DNA of 38,132 nt from Hofstenia miamia (lineage: Eukaryota > Xenacoelomorpha > Acoela). Position numbers and translations under genes: made by a program. The first letter of the stretch is position 1; each line of letters begins with the position of its first letter. Below are positions 30,195-38,132 of this stretch, one piece after another. A model generated the notes under the pieces. It worked only from the letters and a program-made list of their open reading frames with translations. It was not told the origin of the DNA and made no database searches. The DNA is taken from positions 1,816,245-1,854,376 of the forward strand of contig SCFE01000072.1 in the NCBI GenBank assembly GCA_004352715.1, in the 5' to 3' direction.

Positions 30195-32975
30195 GGCTAG
30201 GGTTTTTTCAGGACTGTTTTTTGAATTTTGAAATTTTTGCATGCCATTTTATCAAGATTTTATTTGATTTTTAAACTTTGCTGTCATTTTAAAATATTAC
30301 AATTTGAATGTGTAAACAATTTTTATTATAATTACTGTAATTTTCAAAAAAACTTTCAGATTAATATGTTTGTAATTCACAAATGAGATTTTTCAGCAAT
30401 AACTTGCTGAAATTTCATTATCAATGGTGACAATAAATCTAACACTTCAATATTTCTTTTTATTACCAAGTAAAAGTTATTTTGCAAAATGAAATTCTAC
30501 TGAATTTTTAAGGTATTTCTGCAAACTCAGAAAAATCAAATAATATAAATTTTGCGAAGATAGACATTTTTCAGAATGACATCAAGCAAATGCAATTAAA
30601 TTTTCTTCTGAAAACGAGCCTACTCTTAAGGATGAGTTTTTAATTGAACAAGCTAAAACTTCAATCTTCAGTAATAATCAACGTCAAACCAAAATATTTT
30701 AGCATGTACCAATTTTTAAATTTTCTTGAATTGGGCAATATTTTGACTCGTGACAACTGTAACAGAATTTTATAGTTGTTTATTTATCATTTTTTTACTT
30801 TGTAAGAACGTATAAAATGAGTGAAAATTTATTATATTGCTACAAGCAGAATATTTTACCAGATTTCATATTGAAAACTATTTCTTTGCATGAAATAGTT
30901 TTTTATGAAACATTATTGAGTACAGAAGCAAACTAATTCTTGTTTGAATTTTTGAGAGCAAATTTTATGTATTACTAAATTGAAGTTTAAATTTCATGAT
31001 TGGGTCACAATGTGTACAAATGTGCACAGTCAATTTCAATGAAAATATTAATAATTGAAAAAATTTCTTAATTTCATCAGAAATAATTGAAACTAAGAGT
31101 ACTGAGCCGCCATATAAATATTTTGTAGCACTTCCATAAAATGTGCATCACTGAAGGGGATATACATCAACAATAGTGTTAATAAATGTCTTATTTTGTA
31201 AAAGTATATGAATAATGTAGAATTTAAGTAATTGCCAAATGAATAAAAATAAACCATAACAAATCAAGACATTATTTACAAAAGGCTTTCCTAATTATAT
31301 AATAGAATAATATTAATATAAAATAAGTGATATTGATGATAACCAAGAAAGCTTTTGCTAATAGTCTCTATCAGTTTCCCTGGCTACCACAACCGGACTC
31401 CATTGTTTAATTTGAACCCTAGGTGCTAATAATCGCTACTCACCCATTAGTCACAACCAATCAAATACAGAGGTCCTGATTGTACCCCGAGTGATATTAA
31501 ACTAGTTTTAGATGACTCCTTCACTGATATAAAGCAAGTAAACCACCTTAAATTTTTATGGATAAAATATACACAATTTTTCATCAGTCATATATGAAAC
31601 AATTGGAACTTTTTGAAAGTTCTGAAAAACTTGTCCAGCAAATTATAAAGATTGATAGAATTTTCGTGCCTAGATGGTCTCCTTGCAGCTTAAGGGCTGC
31701 ATTTGCTGTATGGTGTGCTTATTTTGCTTTGTGGAAATCTTTCTCTAACTCAAAAAAACATTCAAGAATGGCTAACTGTCCTTGCAACAAATATTCTTTA
31801 GATGACGTAGCTTTAATGATAGATATACTACAAAAATTGTCTTTTCTTTCTGAAGCTCTTAAAGCTAGATGCGTAACCTTGACACGAATTGAGAAAATTG
31901 ATGAGAGAATTGCTTCTGAAGAATTTAAAGACATCCATTTTCTAACTATAAACTTGGTCGCCTTAACCACAAAAAGCTGCTTGAGGTTATAATTGAAAAC
32001 ATGCAAAATTGATTGATAGATAATGGACATTTGACATCAAAAAATATTGACCAGGAAGGCCTGGAATTTGGTCAATTGATTAATTTGTTAGAGCAGGATA
32101 CCTATTATATTCAGGAAGTTATTCTGCCCTTGCTAGTTGCAGTAGAAAACTGTATAGATTCAATAACATTTTTCATTACAAAATTTCTATTAGTGATTTT
32201 CGTGATTATATAGAAAGTGTACTTCAAAATTTCAAAGACCCTGCAATACCTCAAAGTGCTCAACAAACCAAAGCTATTATACACACTATTGCTGTCCGCT
32301 CTGCTGAAGCAGAAAGTGGTTTTTCCAAAATGAATCATATTTACTCAGATAAGACAAACCCCTTAAAGTTGGTAATGTAGCAAATTGATGACAATTAACC
32401 TTGTTGGCCTTCCTTTTGAGACATGGAATGCTAGTCCTTTTTGAAAACATGGCTAAGAAAAAACCACAGTGCTGATGATCCAAGATTAAAGCAAAAAGCA
32501 GTTAGGGAACATGATAGTAATCAAGTGGTCATTTGCAATTATTTAAATAAAAATAAGAATTCTCAAATAAAGTACTGTTGGAAACACATGCATTTTTATA
32601 TTTATTAGCTGAACAAGAGATTATTTATGGTAGTATTCTAATTCAATGAATATATAATGGGTATGTTACTCCTTAGATGGTAAACCCATGCAACAGTTGA
32701 GAATGGAACATTCTATAATATAAATACATTAGAGCTTTTTGTGGGGTGAATGCTTTTTTAATTTCAATAGGCTTCTTACAAAAAAAGTTTAAGCCAGAGA
32801 TTATTAATGTGAATTTCAAATGTCAATTGATTGTCTAAAAAATCATTTTGCTTTCTCAACATTATTTATTATCATGTTGTTGTATCATATATTAATGTTA
32901 TCAATTGTTTTTTCAATTTAGTGGAGATGATGAGCAAACCTGTTTTAAAATTTTGAATTCCACCACTGGCTAGGG
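30195..32975 (+). mobile_element. Possible extent of the hAT element
   Basis: GGCTAGGG occurs at 30195-30202 and 32968-32975, on either side of the transposase relic. It fits the nnnTAnnn 8-bp target preference described for Buster-type hAT elements. The right side ends with a hAT-like end, which on the complementary strand reads AGTGGTGGAATTC. The left side does not show a convincing inverted copy of it. The match may be chance. The stretch 30203-31420 has no recognisable coding sequence. Confidence 0.25.
31420..32520 (+). pseudogene. hAT-superfamily transposase relic, KIAA1586-like
   Basis: Remnants lie in order. First is LVLDDSFTDIKQVNHLKFL in one frame. Next is the frame 31558-31992 with PRWSPCSLRAAFAVW (residues 38-52), which resembles the RWVASS...AVW block of KIAA1586-like proteins. 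Then comes the frame 32013-32213. Near 32295-32360 is the hAT dimerisation signature AEAESGFSKMNHIYSD, and after it INLVGLPFETWN and TWLRKNHSADDPR. At least three frameshifts and stops separate the blocks. The hAT C-terminal domain mediates dimerisation of the transposase. The related host genes are domesticated, but the damage shows that this copy is a dead transposon. Confidence 0.82.
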
Positions 32976-34745
32976 CTGAGTTTATTACTATTATGTTGAT
33001 AAATTAGAAATTTTTGCAATTTTTTGGGTAGAGGGGTGGGGTTAAGATATTGAAAAGGTACCAATAATTAGCATTCAGGAAATCCTGAAGGCAAACAAAA
33101 ATTTTTTGAATGAACATTTAATATCAACCATTATAGAGGTGAACATAGTTTACTAGAATATGAAATAAAGCTGTGAACAAAGTTGTAGGTTTGAATGTGA
33201 TGAAACTATTGTAAATATTATAACTCTCAAAATGTTGTGAACTAAATTGTAGGTGTGAGAGATACTTTATAAAATTTTTGTTCAATGGATAGTTACAGAA
33301 AGCAATATAATTGGATAAGTCAAATAACATAGCTTTCCTCCAATCAGATTTCCTGTAATGCATTCTTAATTTTTGTTTACACGACATTTCTTTGATTCAT
33401 TCTTTACCACAATACCTACCATCACTTTCAGAGGTGTCATACTTCCCCAAATTAGTAACTTACATTTACACAATAAGTTTTCCATTGCATAAGAGGAAGT
33501 CATTAAGGAAAACTTATCTGCATTGAAAAAAATTTCTTTCATCTAAATAGTTATGAAGAAATAAACTTTTTAGTTTTAGCATCAAGTTTCAAGTTACTAA
33601 GAACTTTTTTGAACATTTGTTTGATATAAGTGTTTTGAATTGTTCTGGCAGCTTTTAATCTAATCTCACTATGCACCCAGCATCCAAGCTAAGCATGTAT
33701 CAATATTTTAAAGAGGCAATTAAGCCAAGCCCATCTTGTGCTGCAGGTCAAACAGTGCCAGTTACTCATAAATGGTAACCAGTAACAATATTTATGGGTT
33801 ACTGTTTAAACATGTTGACCAGATAATTGAACCGTTTTATTACCAGTTTAACTACTAAAAATCATTTTCATTATTCATCAAAATAACAAAGCTTTGTATT
33901 ATAATTCACCAATAATAGTTGGAGGTGACTTTACTTTTGAAAGTTTACCTTGTTAAATTTCCACTCAATATTCTAATGGAATTTCTAAATCATATTGATT
34001 TCGAAATTGCAACTCCACTCTGCTATTAAATCATATTGTGTTCTATTTCTTAAACTGAATGCATGCAATCATGATATGACCTATTAGTAGGTCATAAAGC
34101 AGTTGTATAATAATTGCATGCTTCTCTAAATACTTCATGTTCTTTCACTGTCTAGATTGCAAAAATGTTGAAAAACTTGTAGTTTGAAGAGTAGCATTTT
34201 GTAAAAAATTTTTAAGGATATTTTACATAATGCAAGACAAGATGAACATTTTATTGCAATATAAAATAATAACATATGTTTACAAAAAGACTACTATTAG
34301 TAAAAAATAATATAATATAATTTTGGCAACAAATGTGTTTCATTTACAATTTATATGTATTTTTTTATTGAAAAATTTGTCCAGTCACTTTTTATAAGGC
34401 GAGTATTTAATTAACTGGCTGTTGGTTACCAATATATATTTCTGACACTTAGTGTACTAAGGCCTATATTTTGACTCAATTTTGGTTTATCCTAGTAGAT
34501 ACATTGGGCTATGGAGGAACATATGCTGATATTAGCCCTAATTTAGATTTTTCACAATGCAAAATTCCTACAAAGAGGATTGGGATATCTACATTTTAGC
34601 AACAAACCAAGCAAACGTATAGGAAAGCCGATCAAAAACACTAATTGCATTGATATTCTCTAATACTGGAGATTTGCTAAAAAATTAATCTTGATTTTTC
34701 AAGAGTACATATGTTCTTAATCTCAGGTGAACATTTTACTGTTAA
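32976..34745. other. AT-rich sequence, no gene firmly recognised
   Basis: A minus-strand frame of 87 codons (33124-33387) is unrecognised. Near 33671-33780 a 36-codon plus frame starting with ATG is protein-like (ASKLSMYQYFKEAIKPSPSC) but isolated. At 33759-33803 a small imperfect hairpin forms between CAGTTACTCATAAAT and ATTTATGGGTTACTG. Confidence 0.4.
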
Positions 34746-34891
34746 AACTATATCAACAATGATTTATGTTTAAGTAAAGCATGCATTGATAAGATTAACA
34801 ATGTTATATTGTTATTGATTAATCTAGCAACTAATGTATTTAGATATGTCTTAATTGATTATTTTTTGAGAAATTACGTTCTGCATTTTAG

Positions 34892-34932
34892 GCCAAAATG
34901 CAATAAACAACAATTCCTCACAACTTTAGAAG
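34892..34932 (+). CDS. Predicted upstream exon of the Ulp1-like gene
   Basis: The segment lies after CTGCATTTTAG (AG at 34890-34891) and ends at a consensus donor GTAAGT at 34933-34938. One frame is open (PKCNKQQFLTTLE). It leaves one base, G, before the donor. The downstream exon at 35554 begins with two bases before its open frame, so splicing keeps the frame. The frame is also open upstream to about 34746, so the exon could be longer. No start codon was found. This is inferred from splice signals only. Confidence 0.4.
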
Positions 34933-35553
34933 GTAAGTATTTTTAAAGTACTCTTGTAAATAAAATGTGCAAGTAATTTTAAATTTGCTCGATTTCATTT
35001 CAAACGGAATTTTTCAGCATCTAAATTAATTTATTTATTTAGCATAGACCATTTGAATTGTAGGTAAATTTGTTTTATAACAAATAATAAAAGAAGCAAG
35101 GCTGGTTTTATTCAAACTTTTGCAATGTCGACAAGTTTCCCAATTCAAATCCTGATGGCCTAGAAAGCATAGGAGAAAGTCACTTCAAGGAACTTCTTGA
35201 TAATACAAAATAATAGTCTTTGTGATTGGGATATTTAAGTATCCAAAAAACCTACTAAGTAATAAATGTTGTTGATTGAAATTCAATTTCTGCAAAATAA
35301 AATTTATGTTTATACAATTTTGTAGGTAACAGGAATCTTCATTTGTTAGAATTTACAATAAATTACGCTAGATGGCATAAATAATTTCGATATATTTTCT
35401 TCTTATGTAATATATTTTAACAATTATTTAAACATATAAAATTACGAATGTGCTAAATGTTTTATTTTTTGCAGAGGAAATACTTACTTCTGTTATTCAC
35501 GTTATTTTAATAATTGAGAAATTTTTAATTCATAGAATTTGCAACTTTTTCAG
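34933..35553 (+). other. Predicted intron
   Basis: This runs from GTAAGT to a strong pyrimidine-rich acceptor ending TTTTTCAG at 35553, and is 621 bases long. It contains an unrelated 40-codon plus-strand open frame at about 35094-35211 (FPNSNPDGLESIGESHFKEL), which could be an alternative exon. A second acceptor-like TTTTTTGCAG near 35475 leads into stops. Confidence 0.4.
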
Positions 35554-36116
35554 TAAATGATCAACTTAAATATATTATTTTATATGACAAATGTTTAGAT
35601 TCCTTGCATGAAATAACGTCACTGGACAATTCTTATATAAAAGAGATAAATAATGGATGGCTGAGTAACAGAACTATTGATGCAGCACAGAAAATGATCG
35701 ACAAATTGCAGGGCATATGCTTCCAATCATGCTTGAAAAAAATGAGCAGCTTTCAAGAAATCCCATGTAACTTTGTAAAAATAATGCATTGTGGTGACTC
35801 CAAACGTGGTCATTGGGTTGTGGCCTCTAGAGTAGGGGACGAAGTTGCAGTTTATAATTCACTGAATGATATAATCCATGGAGAAATATATCGGCAACTT
35901 TGGGAGCTATGCCCGAGCGTAAAACCTGGAAACATCAAAATGATTTTAAGTCAAAGACAACCCTACAATCGTGATTGTGGATTGTTCGCAATTGCAAATG
36001 CGTTTCAATTAATATCCTCACAAAAAATTAAACCAGGGAATTTTTGTTATACACAAATGCCTAGTCATTTACTGTGGTGCTTATTAAAAAAACTTGTGCA
36101 ACCATTTCCTTAAACG
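35554..36116 (+). CDS. Ulp1/SENP-like (peptidase C48) domain protein, terminal exon
   Basis: The exon opens at an acceptor (AG at 35552-35553) and is open for about 186 codons to a TAA at 36114. Counting the Leu codon at 35604 as residue 1, it shows WLSNRTIDAAQ (19-29), the entry motif of Ulp1-like domains, then GHWVVASR with catalytic His70. Next are AVYNSL with Asn85 at the position of the catalytic Asp, then Gln119 (oxyanion hole) and DCGLFAIANA with nucleophile Cys125. Ulp1/SENP proteases remove SUMO or related modifiers. Many invertebrate copies of this compact type are carried by transposons, so a host role is not assured. No frameshift or internal stop is visible, unlike the rest of the window. 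Confidence 0.78.
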
Positions 36117-36230
36117 CTTTTTGAATTATTTGCTTAAGTGAGATAAATATTTGAGAATTCTGTTTTAAAGTGAGTAGTGAAGCTGATATAGGTTGTCAAG
36201 AAACAATCTCAAAGATTTGGAGATCATTTT

Positions 36231-36236
36231 AATAAA
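36231..36236 (+). terminator. Polyadenylation signal candidate
   Basis: AATAAA occurs 115 bases after the stop codon of the Ulp1-like exon, followed by a T-rich stretch. This is an ordinary distance for a short 3' untranslated region. Confidence 0.4.
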
Positions 36237-36294
36237 TATTTGTTTTCCAAATGAAGTGGTTCACTATAATTTTTGTTCTTTGATTATATTCTTA

Positions 36295-36500
36295 TTCAAA
36301 ACGTTTTTTAGATGGATTCTAAACGTGTTCTCAGAAAACTTTTAAACGTCTTGTAGACGTGTTCTAAACATTTTCTAAGCCAATTCTTAAAGTTTTAAGC
36401 AAATCTTCTACACCTGACATGGATGTCATTGTTAAACGTTTTCTAGATGTCTCTGAGCCATTTTTAGATAAGTTATAAGACATTTTTAAAACTGTTGTAG
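36295..36500. repeat. Decayed minisatellite of AAACGTTTTCTAGA-like units
   Basis: Variants of AAACGT, then TTCTAGA or TTCTAAA, recur about every 15-25 bases: AAAACGTTTTTTAGAT, TCTAAACGTGTTCT, TTTAAACGTCTTGTAGACG and TTAAACGTTTTCTAGATG. The units are too diverged for a firm period. Confidence 0.6.
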
Positions 36501-37557
36501 TCTCGTACAGTTGAGCACTGTGCAACGTCAGAAGTTGTCACGTCATATCTATTTTCAGATTTTAAACATTTTCACTAGATCATAAGACTTTGTAAAATTA
36601 CTAACTTCAAATGTCTCTGAAAAGAGTATATTTCACTGTTTTATGCATGAAGCAATGTTTTTGGCATTTGAATTTTTAAATTTAAATTAGTTAAAGCAAA
36701 GAAAAATAACAAAAATTATAAGATTAACAACTGGTAATGTAACTTCTGTTTTAATGAAGATATACCCAATGGTAGAAGCAGAGCAGTCTGTTCCGGACCC
36801 AAAGAAACATATGTATGGAGGCTATGCGCGGGCCCAAGAATAAATTACGTAAAATTAATAATTCTTAGCTAATCTTGCAAATCAGCATATGTGAAATATA
36901 ACCATATTGTTTTGAGGCTAGTGTAAAGCAAACTATTTCAGACTCAGAGCTTTACATTGATGGAAAAGGCTTAACTCGGTTGGGCTGGGCCGGACCGGGC
37001 CAGGCCGGGCCGGAAATGCTTCCAAAGCATTTCAAGAAACTAACCTTTCAAGGAAACTCAATTGACGCAACAGTGCACGCAATTCAACCCAAGTGATGTG
37101 ATATGACATAGAATAATTCATATTGTGTTGAAAAATACAATTCAATGTTCATACATTGGTTTTTTATTTCTTCTAAAATTTAATTTATGTCTTCCAATTT
37201 TGTATATAACAAACCTAACAGGGCTTGGTTCTAAATTTGCAACTCATGCTGTATTTGATATTTCGAAAAAGGCACTCAAAATGTCATCTTCCAATATCCA
37301 ATTTTATCAACTTTAAAAATAATTTATTCATCAATATTTTGTGACTTCAAAATACCAATACAATAATATTGCAAAATCTAAGTAAAATGATTTTTTGCAT
37401 TTTACAAAAATCGTACTTTAAAATTTTTGTATTTCTTCACATTTAAAAATAATTCTAATTTTGCCAGATTTATATAGTTATGGTTATCATATAAATTTAG
37501 TGATTGCTTTATATCTTATTCAATATTGGCAGTAGAGCCCATTTTTGCTTTAAGCTT
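36501..37557. other. AT-rich sequence with one GC-rich block, no gene recognised
   Basis: A short frame near 36760-36842 (MVEAEQSVPDPKKHMYGGYA) is protein-like but only 29 codons long. The plus frame at 37125-37316 is low in complexity and unrecognised. Confidence 0.4.
36981..37014. repeat. GC-rich GGGCC-type block
   Basis: About 34 bases almost entirely of G and C, built from GGGCCGGAC, GGGCCAGGCC and GGGCCGG. They can pair with themselves as hairpins. It stands out in sequence that is otherwise A/T-rich on both sides. Confidence 0.8.
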
Positions 37558-37845
37558 CTACTTGGGCATTAGCCTTTTTGAACAATCTAGAAATGAAAAT
37601 ACTTGAAAATCAGAATAATTTTTGTAATCACAAAAAATTTTCCAATCCTCCAAAGTTTCACAGATATTACTAGCAGATGTTTTCAAGAAAAATTGTACGT
37701 ACTTTTTAAGTTTGACAAGATTCAGTTTGCTTAAGCTATGGAAGGATTTTTTAAGCTTACCTTTAAACTTAAAATAATGATGTGGGGATTCAGGATGTAC
37801 TTGCACAATGGAATTTGGCAAAAATCCCAATAGAAATGTTTAGTA
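37558..37845 (-). CDS. Unrecognised open frame, possible exon
   Basis: A minus-strand frame of about 95 codons is open from 37845 down to a TAG at 37558-37560. It has no ATG near its start. The composition is protein-like, with Ser/Lys/Phe, two Cys and a Trp (VQVHPESPHHYFKFKGKLKK, then NICETLEDWKIFCDY). A GTAAGC string lies inside it and could be a donor. I recognise no domain. Confidence 0.3.
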
Positions 37846-38132
37846 AAAAAATTATGATATTAGCTAAAACGAAAAACTTACATTTTGTTGAAGACAATGG
37901 TGAAAATAGACTTAGTTGACAAACAGAAAAATTCCAATTTTAATTGGCACAGATAGTTCCAAAATCATAAATTCTCATGGCAGTTCGAATTTGCGTTTGA
38001 AAAACTAATTAATTAGTCACTACTTTGCTATATATCTTTAATGCTTGCGTGCAAAAATTTATGTTCATTACAAAAACAGTATATTTTCATCAATATTGAT
38101 ATCCGTCTTAAAATACAAGCCAATAGCAACAA
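37846..38132. other. AT-rich end of the window, no gene recognised
   Basis: No open frame, repeat or RNA gene was seen. Confidence 0.5.

Noticed and set aside
31719-32030. 103-codon minus-strand frame
   Set aside because: It lies opposite the hAT transposase relic, whose plus-strand motifs are recognisable.
33759-33803. Imperfect hairpin of CAGTTACTCATAAAT and ATTTATGGGTTACTG
   Set aside because: It is short, has a mismatch and no flanking duplication. It is too weak to call an element.

Overview
The window looks like repeat-dominated DNA from an AT-rich metazoan, probably an invertebrate. The evidence is low GC throughout, many (TA)n tracts, consensus-like GT-AG splice signals, and animal transposon families: Ty3/Gypsy, hAT, and two different Tc1/mariner lineages. 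Telomere-like blocks related to CCCTAA point to a TTAGGG-type telomere. A hydrozoan or other cnidarian would fit, but nothing here fixes the taxon. No bacterial-type operon, CRISPR array, rRNA or tRNA gene was seen.

Layout. 1-3.4 kb is AT-rich sequence with an exact 1000-N gap at 789-1788. 3.6-9.46 kb is a decayed plus-strand Ty3/Gypsy element: coiled-coil Gag, capsid, zinc knuckle, protease with a 306-bp tandem duplication, RT with an intact YIDD box, RNase H, integrase and an extra 3' open frame. A relative lies on the minus strand at 14.42-10.09 kb, tail to tail with the first. It has the same gene order but has lost the RT palm. 15-18 kb holds a 197-bp foldback element, two unrecognised open frames around TA tracts, and a 457-bp hAT-like non-autonomous element. 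18.46-20.76 kb is a head-to-tail pair of ~1.15-kb units, each combining a TTCGTAAA-type minisatellite with a telomere-like block.

22.56-23.1 kb (minus) is a mariner transposase fragment. 23.64-24.45 kb is the gag/protease remnant of a third, distinct Gypsy lineage. 26.2 kb has an 87-bp perfect in-frame duplication. 26.8-27.6 kb has three short exon-like open segments. 27.66-28.43 kb is a second, different Tc1/mariner transposase relic. 31.4-32.97 kb is a hAT transposase relic related to KIAA1586-like proteins.

The best candidate for a gene without obvious damage is at 35554-36113. It encodes a Ulp1/SENP-like (C48) cysteine protease domain with His, Gln and Cys in place but Asn where the catalytic Asp is expected. 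A phase-compatible upstream exon at 34892-34932 and a downstream AATAAA support a spliced transcript. The remaining sequence, to 38.1 kb, holds a decayed minisatellite, a short GC-rich block and one unrecognised minus-strand open frame.

There is no genetic pathway here. The parts are related by transposition history, and most proteins are pseudogenes. Coordinates of decayed elements are approximate, because frames shift often and long terminal repeats could not be identified by eye.
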